Assembly: GCA_947247005.1 (NCBI GenBank)
Contig: OX365948.1
Coordinates: 14,435,455 to 14,499,454 of the forward strand
Length of the DNA: 64,000 nucleotides
Reading direction: 5' to 3'
Source: Spisula solida
Lineage: Eukaryota; Mollusca; Bivalvia; Venerida; Mactridae
The position numbers and the translations under genes are program-made. Positions 13,001 through 22,091 of the stretch are shown one piece after another. The first letter of the stretch is position 1; every line of letters starts with the position of its first letter. The notes under the pieces were generated by a model, which was given only the letters and a program-made list of their open reading frames with translations, did not search any database and had not been told where the DNA came from.

Positions 13001-16000
13001 AACGCAAGAACCTCGTAATATATTTATGCATAAAGGTCAGGATCATGTCGAATTCTCTGTGTTATACTAACTTGCAGAACGTACGATCCGATTTACAAAG
13101 AATTTAATGATGATCATTCTAGAAAATAGTAAGTGATAAATTATACGAGCCTGATTACACGCGCAGAGAGCTATTCAGACTTATACAATTTGACCGTTGT
13201 AATTATAAATATAATCGCAAAGTTACTATGACATATATATGTGTCTATACGGAAAATCGAGTCGAGTTTTCCGAACATGATTTGACCTAGTCAGCTGAAT
13301 ATTTCACGTTACCTGATTGGTACTTTAATTTTAATACGTATTATGATGGCAATTAGACATGTGTTTTGACGGTAATTAAATCATTTTACAGATTTTAAAC
13401 ATGTTTGATCTTTTGACGATTCGTCCCGTCGGCAAAAATAAAAATGTCACATTGCAATATGTGTTTGCACTTTTAGAAGAAAAAAGTAGTGTCCTTAACA
13501 CGTTAATTTGAAGTAAATAGTGAAAACGCTTTATGTAGTTTGTCTAGCTTCAAGGATAAAATAGAGCAGATGAAGCATTATTTTCTCGAACGTAATTGGA
13601 ACCACGGGTTCAAAATAAATCAGTTGCTCACGATGTGAAATAACACCTGACTGTAAAATACAAATATTCTATTTAGTTCATGCTGAATTTAGGGTTTTCC
13701 TAAATATTTTTTTTAAATAAAACATGGAGTGAAATTGGAATCAGCAGGGACGCGGACTTCTGATTTTTTTTAAAACAAACTGAACAGAAGTGCATGTAGA
13801 ATAATAACTTGTGTATATTACGGCCAAAACAGCTGTAGTTGCCTACAACAAGCATTGATGTCACGTGTAGGCCTACTATAAAGCTCCCAAGGGCAACTGA
13901 TCTTCTTATATGACGTTTTTCCAGGCCGTACAATTTTAAAACCAATTTGCATTCGCGATTCAAGTGATGCTTGGTGAGCGGTTTAGTTTCATTTTTCTCT
14001 ATCAGTTGACTTGTGTGTTTGGGTATTTCTGTGTGATTATGGTCTGTGTTAGTTCTGTGTTCGACTGTTTCAGTTCAGTGCTAGATCTACCTTCCCCTTA
14101 GAATACAACCTACCTTTTTAGTCAGTGAAAACGCCGATCTGTGCTGGTTAAATATGACATCATGAGTTGATCACATACTCTATCGGCCAATCAAAATGCC
14201 GACTGTAACATTCTGAGTTATTTTAATCATTAAAAGTTAGCTCTTACTAGATGGGTTGGCGGGTATTTCAATTGGCCAATCAAAATGACTAAAAAAGACG
14301 TCGCTTCGCTCGGTACGCTCACACCGTCTTTTTTAATCATAGACATATAGTTTCAACTTGCCGTAAATTAATGATTTGACATAATCACTAATAGACCAGG
14401 GTATTGTAAATTTCATTAATTTACGTAGAGTTGAAACCAAATACCAATATCATTAAAAACAAATAACTATAAACAAATACAAACATGAACACATTATGTT
14501 TCGCTAATGAATTTGAATTGCAACATGTACCTATTTATGTACAATTAGATACCGATACAGGTACCCATATACGTTCCTTTTACTTTTGTTATCGAACTCA
14601 GATTTACTGACTACTTTTGCTCGTTCGTCAATTATTTTTAGAGGTTCAGTTTCTAAAGCAACCGCATATTTAAATAGCAATGTCACACGAGTGTGTGTAT
14701 GTCAATTATTATACTTCGCAAAAGGCTATAAGCCTCAACTTTGGAACTTCGTGAGTTATGCAACTATTCCGAAAATATCCGAAATTTTAAGTATTTTGAT
14801 TGCCATAGCAACCACAAAGTGTGTCCGATTATACATATCAAATAATTGTCGTAATCCGACCAATGTCCTCTATCCACATACCAAATTGCATAGTTCTGCC
14901 TTACATGATACTCTAGTTATGCCACGGTCTTGTAAAACCGGCTTTTCTCCACTGTTTTGTGTTTCCATAGCAACGCTTTCTTTAAGCAAAATAAATGGTG
15001 CATGCATATTCCCCTTATTACAACCTATGCATAAACTAAGTTCAGTAATCCAGACTTGCAAGTTGTTTGAATAGTGGCATGATTCCAGTTTTCTGTTGTT
15101 ATTTTGTTTGTTTTTTACCATGTTTCGTTGCCATAGCGACGTTTTCTTAGGCCTGACTGGTGAATGTATCAACATGCATTATTCCTATAATATTCTTAAA
15201 CAATATGCAACATTTTATGAGTGTCTATGTTGAGTACTGTTTCCTTATTTCCTCGTTCATGTCGCCAAAAAGATAAATAGAATGACGAATAAAATATTGT
15301 TGCCATGGCAACAGTAGATTATTTTTTTTGAATATAAGTATCATTTTCGATCATGATGAACTGTTACTTGTTACTAGTCAAATTATTATCAAATTCTGTT
15401 ACTGGGCCATTTTTACTAGTTAGTGAACCTTGTCCTTTAATGATAGAAACTTGGTTTATATCGAAAAAGGTGTACATTTCTTCCGGCGCCCATGGTGTGT
15501 TTTGCAATGCATACTTTTGTTCTGTCTTAGCTGGGTGACAAAATGAACCCTTTTCTCGTTTTTGTTCATAACATCTGCAAACGGTTAACTGTTTTATCTA
15601 GAAACTGATTTAACTATGTTTTGGACAGTTTGCAAAATACACATGTGCTGGCGTCTCAAACCAGATAGGGGTATCCTAACTATACTTATCGTCATATTTT
15701 TTGTAATATGCTTGATAATTGTATGAATAGCTCCTAATGATGTGCCAACACATTAAGCTAATTGCCTAATTGGAAATACTCCACCAGTTTCCAAAACTTA
15801 TGTGATTTTCGCAAGCCTTTTCTAGTATGTTGTGGTATTTTGATGTCCTGCATGAGGTTCAATTCCAAATAAAATTAAACCACTTTTAAATTACTTAAAC
15901 TATCAAGTAGTTGATGAATAAGACATTACATGACACCATTTCACCATACAAGTTATTTTAAATATTGTATTTGCCCCCGCATTAAGAACACATCGATTCC

Positions 16001-19000
16001 TAAATTAACTGAATTTTATTAGAAAAAAGTGACATTTTCCCAATCATTTAAGCATTAGTATACACGAGTAGACAGTGCTAATTGATCTATTGTTATAGCT
16101 ACCATGAACGGATTTTAAAATGTGAGGTTTCAATTTAAAGCTAATTCAATGATCTTTGATATACAGCTCACTATTTTTAAACATTTGTTGATACAAGAAA
16201 GATATAGCATCACTTGCATTCCAATTAGAACAACCCTCGTAACTGAAAAATAGTTAAGAAGTGGCTTTAAACTAGAATAAACAAACAGACATAAAAGCTT
16301 AGTTAGAAACAAGACAGTGTTCAATAAATGCTAATGCCCTCAGAGATAGCATTGTGCGTAATAACTAGTGTTCAATAAATGCTAATGCCCCCAGAGATAG
16401 CATTGTGCGTAATAACTAGCTTAGTGAATCAAGGGCCAAGTATACCAAATTTAAAAGCAATATCTTGATGGACTTTGAAAGCATTTGAATTTTGGTTAAC
16501 ATTCATTTTCAATGGGACAAACGTACATACAGACGAACTGACCGGACAATCAATATGCCTCCCGCATCAGTAGATGCTGGGGCATAAAAAGAACAATGAT
16601 ACAGAATGTATTTCCTTCTGTGAATATTTTCAGTGACAGATAACTGCAGCCTTTGCCTACCTGACAGTGAGATATATGACAGTAGGTAAGTTAGGTTAGG
16701 TACCGGGTAATAATGTAGTCATTAACTGACACATTAAACATGATATCTTGATTCTTTTAATTCCATACTTTCCACATTGTACTGTTCATCATTTCACCAG
16801 AGTGATCAAAATATTGTTATAAGAAGTTAGATTTATGAATCTTGATCTAGAAGTGTTGCATGTTAATCACGATAAATCATTTTAAGATAAATCATCTTGA
16901 CGATTAATGTTACAACTCAGTTTGGTATGTCCGTAAAAATTCTTTGTAGGAATTACCCTACCCTGAAGTTTTTTAAGATTTTAATGGGGTAGTTAAGTAG
17001 GGAACTTATTTTTACTTACACTCATAGTGTAAAAAGTAAGTGTCTCTTGAAATGACTAAAGTTGAGTTGTCGGGATTATCTTGAGAGGTATGTTAACTAC
17101 AAACAGAGAATTTATTAAGGCCAGCCTTGGGTCTTTTAAGGTGGTAATATATTCTTTTTGTGTTTCATTCTGAACATTGTTGAAGCTGTTATTGACTGGT
17201 AGGTTTATACCTTTCAGTCAAGGTGTCATGAATTATCCACGTAAAGGTAAAAAGAAAGCAGCAAGAGAGGAAACAGCACTTGTTTGTATATTATGTAAGA
17301 CATCTGATGGTGAGGATGAATTCCTGATTACACAGAGGCCAGAGAAAGGTGCGTCATGTCAACAGTTCCATATAGCCCAAGTATCAGCAGGAGCCCATTG
17401 CCTAACTAAAGTGCTACTGAGCGCTTGATAGTGCTATGCTAGGAAACGGTTTGCTTCAAAAAAGTTTTCACGCTGCCGGCAAGCATTCGCGGATAGCAGA
17501 CTGTTGCATACCAAAGCGCTATTGCAGTCCGTTGCACAAGAAATAAAGTAGCTTGTCGTTGCATAGACGTAGGAAAGCACTCGATAGGGCATTTTGGAAG
17601 CGGTTTAGTTAGGCAAGGGGCTCCATTATTCCCATCTCTTCCAGCAAATCTATGGATGTTTCCTAGCCTGTTTTATACACAAATAATTGACAACATGATC
17701 ACAACCTGTACCTAGGAAGAACATAACCTGTCTATACGGATGCATTCGTTACTATAGACCCAAACACAACAGTCTGTCTTTAAAACATATTGTCAGCAAT
17801 ATTTTTCAATAGTCAATACCCATTGGCAGGATGTACTGAATATTTGCAAGATTTGTTGGTACCTTGCCTAGTTGTGCATAAAGGCAGTCTCATTTAACCT
17901 GGCTCAATATTTAGTGAGTTATTGTCCTTTGAATCTGGAAGTGTTGATCACCTATAATAGTGATAGTACTAGTTTCTCTTGTCCCGAAGTAGTTGATGAT
18001 CAATCTACACATGCATATATTACAGGGCTACTGGCTGGGCTGTGGGAATTTCCAAGTCACACTTTCTTAAAAGATGAAATGGGTTACATTGATGGATTGA
18101 GTTTACTGAAGAACTACCATGGGGTCAAATTTGTATCAGAATGGACACAAGGAAATTGCGGAGAGGTTAGTTTTGATATTCCCCGTTATTCTGTATACCA
18201 TATGTGGTTAAGGTTGAATTCCCTGAACTTGCAAAATATGCTTACATTTCCTACTATACCATGTATAAATTTTGGCATACAAAGAACTCTACTAAGGCCA
18301 ATATTTCGCTAAAATTATAATCCGTGGAAATATGCACTTTAATATATATAGTAACTCAGACATGTTTCCTGGTGCAGTTTGCTGATTTATTACACTGCTA
18401 TTATTCACTAGTCAAGGTAAATAATTTGCATACATATGTCAATCATACCCTGGTATTTTTATATAACTGTCAAACCTGCCTGTAAAGACCACTCATTTGA
18501 CTTGCAAAAAGTGGTCTGTGTTGGAACTGGTCGTTCTTAACTGGTTAAATATCATTGAATATAGTCTGATTTGTGGTCTTTCCAAATGAGTTCTTCAGCA
18601 CAGGTTTGACTGTATACCCCGGTAATGTCATTTCAGGTTGTTCATATATTCTCTCACATACACCAGACGTATCTTGTAGAACATATTACAATTAACCAGT
18701 CTAATGTTGAATTAGAGGACCAATCCAAGTGTAGATGGGTTACTAAGCAACAGTTTCAGGAGGCTGCTGTATCTACTGCTATGAAAAAGGTAATACAATA
18801 TAACCCTCCTATAACAACACATAAAGAGAATTAATGTATGATCGAGGATGTTGAATGCTGTGGGTTTCACATTTGACTCAATATCCAAACTGCCAGAGCT
18901 GGTATTTATAAAGCATCTTAGTGGAAAACTTAAATATTTAGACTTAAGTAAAACATTTACGATGTATATATTTCCAGCAAATTGAGAAGAATATCCCATG

Positions 19001-21364
19001 TTTCCTTAGTGTTTATAATAGCTCTCTACACTTTGCATAAAATCTATGTTAACATTTAATAATAATTTGAATTCTATTATTTAGCTAATACTAGTACACT
19101 GAAGGAAGTTTTAAGATTTTAAGAAGATTCTTACGGGGTAGTTTTCCACTAAGATGCTTTATAAATACCGGCCAAGAATAGCATTGCTAGTGATAGATCA
19201 TTTACGATCAGTTGGGAGGTCTGGTAATAGATCAACCCCGATCAGTTGGGAGGTCTGGTGTTAGATCATCCCCGATCAGTTGGGAGGTCTGGTGTTAGAT
19301 CAACCCCGATCAGTTGTGAGGTCTGATGTTAGATCATCCCTGATCAGTTGGGAGGTCTGATGTTAGATCATCCATGATCAGTTGGGAGGTCTGGTGTTAG
19401 ATCATCCATGATCAGTTGGGAGGTCTGCTGTTAGATCATCCCTGATCAGTTGGGAGGTCTGATGTTAGATCATCCCTGATCAGTTGGGAGGTCAGGTGTT
19501 AGATCATCCATGATCAGTTGGAAGGTCTGGTGTAAGATCATCCCCCATCAGTTGGGAGGTCTGGTGTAAGATCATCCCCCATCAGTTGGGAGGTCTGGTG
19601 TTAGATCAACCCCGATCAGTTGTGAGGTCTGGTGTTAGATCAACCCCGATCAGTTGGGAGGTCTGGTGTTAGATCAACCCCGATCAGTTGTGAGGTCTGG
19701 TGTTAGATCAACCCCGATCAGTTGGGAGGTCTGGTGTTAGATCAACCCCGATCAGTTGTGAGGTCTGGTGTTAGATCAACCCCGATCAGTTGGGAGGTCT
19801 GGTTTTAGATCAACCCCGATCAGTTGTGAGGTCTGGTGTAAGATCATCCCCCATCAGTTGGGAGGTCTGGTGTAAGATCATCCCCCATCAGTTGGGAGGT
19901 CTGGTGTTTCAGTTGGGAGGTCTGGTGTTAGATCATCCCGATCAGTTTGGAGGTTTGGTGTTAGATCATCCCGATCATTTGGGAGGTTTGGTGTTATCTT
20001 GTCTGTTGTCAGAAGCGGGGAGTAAAATAAAATGCTTCAGGTATAATACAAACACAAATCGGAAATTTATATATTCAGCACAGGAACCTTGTAATGTATT
20101 CATATAGAAATGTCAGGATCAGGATTAATTCTCCTTAATATACCAACACACAGTATATGGGAATTTTAGAACAAATCGCAAATTTTAGTTATTGGTACAA
20201 AATGTATACACAAAAAGATTCACACTAGTGCAATTTGTGTGCACAATAGATGCATATAGAGATTTGATTTAATCTTTCTGAAATCCTGTCTAAATATTTG
20301 TTTCTATAATAATCTTGTTGAAATTTATGTGTGAAGATCATTTGATGTTCTCAGGTTTGATCCCAGGCTGCTACCTGACAAAGTCGATAAAAATGGTACT
20401 GGTATATGTATTACTTGACACTCAGGATAGTTTGTTCCAGGTAACAGTTGGTTCGCCCGGTGTCTGGATAGTTTGACTGGGTAGTCTGTATATGACCTAA
20501 ATACTGTTGACCAATTGGACTTAAAATTTGAATATTTGAAGTTTACTCGAGCCATTTCAGTCCTCTTACTCAGCAGTTGATATATACATGTATCATATAA
20601 TGTATTTGATTCCTTGTATATTACAGGTGTTCAAGCTATTCGAGTCAGCAGTCAATGGTGATAAAAAGGTATTTATTTAATCTAAAGCAAATGTCACTAC
20701 TTCAATTTTTATGCCCTGGCATCTACTGATGCGGGACTGGAGACGTATTGTGATTGTCCTGTCCGTCCTTTCATTCCATTGAAACTGTTAACCAAAACTT
20801 TCAAGTTCTTGAAACTCAAATATTTTATAAGTTCATCATGGCATTGCTTTCAAACTTAGCATACTTGTTTACTGTCATAAATACCCTTACATTGTCTACG
20901 CCATGTAACACAATCCAACATTTCTACAGAATTATTGCCCCTGATTGACTTACATGTAGCTAGTTATTAAGAACAAGGCTTCCTACGGGGCATAAGCATT
21001 TACTTACAGTCTTGTTTTAACTCCATTAATGCAGCATAAGTTTGACATGGTTGAGTGAAACCAAGCTACCTTAAGTAATCAGGAAGAATAATCAGACTTC
21101 AGTTGTTGTTTTATAAGTACTTTAAGTATGCCAATCATTATCTCATTTCATTTATTTGGTGGTCTCAATATTGTACCCTCTAGACCCCTGTTTGTCTTAC
21201 AGTATGTACTACATGTGGGTGTATACCTGCATTGTCTTACATGTGAAGATTTGTCTATTATATTAATCTTTCAGGCTGACAAGCACATCAAGTCGAAGAA
21301 TGCAGTTGACAAAAATCAGAAGTCAATTCAAGAATTCTTCAAACCAAAATCAAAGAACAAATAA
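4039..21364 (+). CDS. MUTYH: MUTYH adenine DNA glycosylase, complete coding span (15 exons)
   Basis: Removes adenine mispaired with 8-oxoguanine in nuclear and mitochondrial DNA (base excision repair). The spliced product is 476 aa; human MUTYH is about 535-549. Domains in order: basic N-terminus; LPWRR; catalytic helix [13 protein letters not shown] (66-78, Glu70 corresponding to the general acid); [11 protein letters not shown]; helix-hairpin-helix [12 protein letters not shown] (148-159); VDGNV with catalytic Asp172; [4Fe-4S] cysteines C226, C233, C236, C242 (C-x6-C-x2-C-x5-C); interdomain connector with Cys274, Cys279, Cys282, matching the zinc-linchpin cysteines of mammalian MUTYH; Nudix-like 8-oxoG recognition domain with [10 protein letters not shown] and FSH (387-389); C-terminal PCNA box Q462-xx-I465-xx-F468-F469. 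All functional residues are kept. Exon 3 is preceded by a 14-copy repeat of its own acceptor region. AATAAA follows at 21425. Confidence 0.96.
4552..4710 (+). CDS. MUTYH: MUTYH exon 2
   Basis: Acceptor ttctattgcag. Encodes the region through [13 protein letters not shown] and INIRAYS. Donor gtaatt at 4711, phase 1. LPWR is the invariant lead-in to the MutY catalytic core. Confidence 0.93.
5512..6099 (+). repeat. 41-bp tandem array containing 14 copies of the MUTYH exon 3 splice acceptor
   Basis: Exact 41-bp period. Each unit is 13 nt of intron end (atatgtatttcag) plus the first 28 nt of exon 3. The first exon-like base after the AG falls at 5539, 5580, 5621, 5662, 5703, 5744, 5785, 5826, 5867, 5908, 5949, 5990, 6031 and 6072. 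Variants inside the exon-like part are mostly synonymous in the exon 3 frame (ttt/tat after the split G both give Val; gaa/gag both give Glu); tca/cca in copies 5, 6 and 13 is Ser to Pro. The array has no stop in any forward frame. Confidence 0.97.
6072..6145 (+). CDS. MUTYH: MUTYH exon 3 (from the last of 14 acceptors)
   Basis: The reading that gives the conserved protein uses the AG at 6070-6071. It encodes [25 protein letters not shown] and leaves through gtttga at 6146 in phase 0. The first 28 nt of this exon plus 13 nt of intron are the unit of the upstream array. Use of acceptors 3, 6, 9 or 12 units upstream would also be in frame and would add 41, 82, 123 or 164 residues. Confidence 0.9.
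6392..6433 (+). CDS. MUTYH: MUTYH exon 4
   Basis: Encodes [14 protein letters not shown] between acceptor tttgttccag and donor gtgagt. 14 codons, phase 0 at both ends. The KWPT-QDLA stretch matches MUTYH of other animals. Confidence 0.94.
7065..7461 (-). mobile_element. 5'-truncated LINE, minus strand, in MUTYH intron 4
   Basis: The minus-strand reading frame 7461-7183 reads [23 protein letters not shown] and continues to [15 protein letters not shown]. This is the cysteine/histidine-containing C-terminal end of mollusc LINE ORFs. A short 3' tail with repeated ttatt-type sequence follows to about 7065. 5' truncation is typical of target-primed insertion. Confidence 0.7.
7738..7809 (+). CDS. 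MUTYH: MUTYH exon 5
   Basis: Encodes [24 protein letters not shown] (24 codons, phase 0). GLGYYSRGR is a MutY signature. Acceptor cttttatag, donor gtactg. Confidence 0.95.
7931..8482 (+). mobile_element. Bivalve repeat (family A) with internal tandem units and 3' hairpin
   Basis: Contains three copies of a unit that runs from 'caataactcaagaac' through 'cttcaaactttac' to 'ttgattttgaggtca'. AGGTCA half-sites occur throughout, including AGGTCAAAGGTCA (DR1 spacing). The 3' end has a stem ATGTT/AACAT (8460-8474) followed by TCTTG and TT. A degenerate 3' fragment of the same family is at about 43950-44062. Confidence 0.65.
8617..8730 (+). CDS. MUTYH: MUTYH exon 6 (helix-hairpin-helix)
   Basis: 38 codons: [19 protein letters not shown], then the Hh[20 protein letters not shown]. 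HhH contacts the DNA backbone. Acceptor attaaag, donor gtaggt, phase 0. Confidence 0.95.
9113..9210 (+). CDS. MUTYH: MUTYH exon 7 (catalytic Asp)
   Basis: Encodes [20 protein letters not shown] and on to TDTLW. The Asp in VDGNV is the catalytic residue of MutY. Acceptor accttgtag, donor gtatgt, phase 2 (Trp199 split). Confidence 0.95.
9817..9961 (+). CDS. MUTYH: MUTYH exon 8 (iron-sulfur cluster loop)
   Basis: Encodes [20 protein letters not shown] and the four cluster cysteines in [17 protein letters not shown]. Acceptor tgttacag, donor gtaagt, phase 0 at the end. Confidence 0.96.
10360..10441 (+). CDS. MUTYH: MUTYH exon 9
   Basis: Encodes the lysine-rich start of the interdomain connector, [17 protein letters not shown], then DSIVDIEC. 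Cys274 is the first of the linchpin cysteines. Acceptor attgatag, donor gtaagt, phase 1. Confidence 0.85.
14290..14345. repeat. Hairpin repeat TAAAAAAGACG...CGTCTTTTTTA
   Basis: Two perfect 11-nt arms (14290-14300 and 14335-14345) enclose a 34-nt CG-rich loop. The flanking DNA has GGCCAATCAAAATG twice (about 14183 and 14272). Similar pieces are common in bivalve genomes. There is no evidence that it acts as a terminator here. Confidence 0.6.
14800..15312. promoter_or_regulatory. Spaced RFX/X-box-like motifs in MUTYH intron 9
   Basis: TTGCCATAGCAACC (about 14802), TTTCCATAGCAACG (about 14966), GTTGCCATAGCGACG (about 15129) and a perfect palindrome GTTGCCATGGCAAC (15299-15312) lie roughly 163-170 bp apart. 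RFX factors bind GTTGCCATGGCAAC. They may simply be part of a diverged tandem repeat. Confidence 0.4.
16318..16419. repeat. 51-bp direct duplication, two copies
   Basis: tgttcaataaatgctaatgc to aataactag occurs at 16318 and again at 16369, differing by one base (ccct versus cccc). Recent tandem duplication in MUTYH intron 9. Confidence 0.85.
16437..16585 (-). mobile_element. Bivalve repeat (family C, ATGCCCC start), truncated copy, minus strand
   Basis: On the minus strand it starts ATGCCCCAGCATCTACTGAT directly after a T5 run, like the copy at 20711. The 3' hairpin end is missing. Confidence 0.6.
16634..16685 (+). CDS. MUTYH: MUTYH exon 10 (zinc-linchpin cysteines)
   Basis: Encodes [16 protein letters not shown]. 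The NCSLCLP stretch aligns with QCHLCLP of the human interdomain connector. Acceptor tattttcag, donor gtaagt, phase 2. It lies 6.2 kb after exon 9, and phase agreement plus the conserved motif support it. Confidence 0.88.
17218..17348 (+). CDS. MUTYH: MUTYH exon 11
   Basis: Starts [19 protein letters not shown] (human has GVVNFPRK), then ALVCILCK and [10 protein letters not shown], the first strands of the Nudix-like domain. Acceptor acctttcag, donor gtgcgt, phase 1. Confidence 0.93.
18026..18165 (+). CDS. MUTYH: MUTYH exon 12
   Basis: Encodes [18 protein letters not shown] to [18 protein letters not shown] is the signature of the MutY C-terminal 8-oxoG-recognition domain. Acceptor atattacag, donor gttagt, phase 0. 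Confidence 0.95.
18465..18613. mobile_element. Short Tc1/pogo-like MITE in MUTYH intron 12
   Basis: The left end reads ctgtcaaacctg and the right end, inverted, reads cagtcaaacctg. TA lies beside both ends. About 150 bp with further internal complementarity (aagaccac / gtggtctt). No coding capacity. Confidence 0.55.
18637..18789 (+). CDS. MUTYH: MUTYH exon 13 (FSH loop)
   Basis: 51 codons: [14 protein letters not shown], then [20 protein letters not shown]. Phe-Ser-His is the loop that recognises 8-oxoG, and the AAVSTAMKK stretch is nearly identical to human. Acceptor tcatttcag, donor gtaata, phase 0. Confidence 0.96.
19204..19991 (+). repeat. 34-bp minisatellite, about 23 copies, MUTYH intron 13
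   Basis: Unit gatcagttgggaggtctggt plus gttagatcatcccc. Period 34 is exact over most of the array. Between about 19606 and 19830 copies with gttgtgag and gttgggag alternate, forming a 68-bp higher-order unit. The last copies are eroded. Confidence 0.95.
20341..20550 (+). mobile_element. tRNA-derived SINE, 5'-truncated
   Basis: Starts inside the tRNA-like head (aggtttgatcccaggc, B-box-like) and carries the same tail as the copy at 51904 (tggtactggtatat, tttgactgggtagtct, aatactgttg). Confidence 0.65.
20627..20668 (+). CDS. MUTYH: MUTYH exon 14
   Basis: [14 protein letters not shown], continuing AMKK-VF as in human MUTYH. Acceptor tattacag, donor gtattt, 14 codons, phase 0. Confidence 0.9.
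20711..21014 (+). mobile_element. Bivalve repeat (family C), full-length copy in MUTYH intron 14
   Basis: Starts ATGCCCTGGCATCTACTGAT directly after TTTTT and ends cataagcatttacttacagt cttg followed by TT. Same termini as the copy at 53056, whose insertion site is known from the other palindrome arm. Confidence 0.7.
21275..21364 (+). CDS. MUTYH: MUTYH exon 15 (PCNA-interacting tail)
   Basis: 29 codons ending [15 protein letters not shown] and stop. QxxIxxFF is a consensus PIP box, matching QQVLDNFF near the human C-terminus. Acceptor tctttcag. Poly(A) signal AATAAA at 21425-21430. Confidence 0.92.
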   Translation, partial: ADKHIKSKNAVDKNQKSIQEFFKPKSKNK

Positions 21365-21485
21365 TATTGCAATTTTCCCAATTTTTATTTTTGTAACATT
21401 TTTTATGAGTAAATGATTCTAGGAAATAAATAATGCATGAGTATAAAATTTCTTTTTCTTTTATATATGTGACAAAGAGCTAATA

Positions 21486-21600
21486 GACTGCCTCGATAGC
21501 CTAGTTGTAGTGCGTCCACTTCCAGTACAAGAGGTCTCAGGTTTGATCCTAGACCATAACATACCAAACATTATAGCACAATTACTTGTCAAGTCACGTG
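21486..21600 (+). mobile_element. tRNA-derived SINE head
   Basis: gcctcgatagcctagttgta (A-box-like) and caggtttgatcctagacc (B-box-like), spaced as in a tRNA. Same family as 20341 and 51904. Its 3' body is lost after about 21600. Confidence 0.65.
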
Positions 21601-22091
21601 TGACTCAACATTTTGGAATGATAATTTCATCATTGTATGGGTTGAATCTGAACAAAAATTATGTAGCTGCACAACAACACATGCTGATTAATATTCCTGT
21701 GAAGTTTGATGACTGTAGCGTAATTACTTTATAAGGTACAGACAATACAACATTTTGGGATTGACTGTGAGGACATAAAAAGAAATGGGTAGAAGTGAAT
21801 TAAAAATCTCAAGTTAAAGAACTTTATTCTTATTGGCGTTCATTAAAATCAGTATACTTTGAGAGAAATATTATGTATCAGTGAAAGGCTATTGCAAACA
21901 ACCAGCTGTTCATGGGAAAGTCAGAAGTTTTACAAGGATGTGCAGGTTTCTTCAGCAGAGTTCATGGACAAAGAAACAAATTTACCATAATCCTTAAGAA
22001 TGCTAACAATAGAAAAGCCAGGTAAGAACAGAAAATCTAAGATGTGTAACTTAAGCATACTTTACTTGTGTAATTTGAATTATGTATTTTT

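Larger units (their letters stand above)
9962..16633 (+). other. MUTYH introns 8 and 9: mostly repeat-derived non-coding DNA
   Basis: Besides exon 9 no coding exon was recognised. About 10120-10340 resembles the AGCTCACC repeat family. A diverged block around 12980-13080 is shared with 20060-20130. A hairpin repeat is at 14290-14345, RFX-like sites at 14800-15312, a 51-bp duplication at 16318-16419 and a partial bivalve repeat at 16437-16585. A perfect CRE (TGACGTCA) lies at 11731-11738 in a CpG-richer patch. Confidence 0.5.

Noticed and set aside
14590..15074. 162-aa plus-strand frame, the longest non-repeat frame in MUTYH intron 9
   Set aside because: No recognisable domain, lies in repeat-like DNA with RFX-type motifs, and no fitting splice sites. 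Probably chance.
19790..20107. 105-aa open frame on the plus strand
   Set aside because: Translation of the 34-bp minisatellite and its flank; no homology or splice signals.
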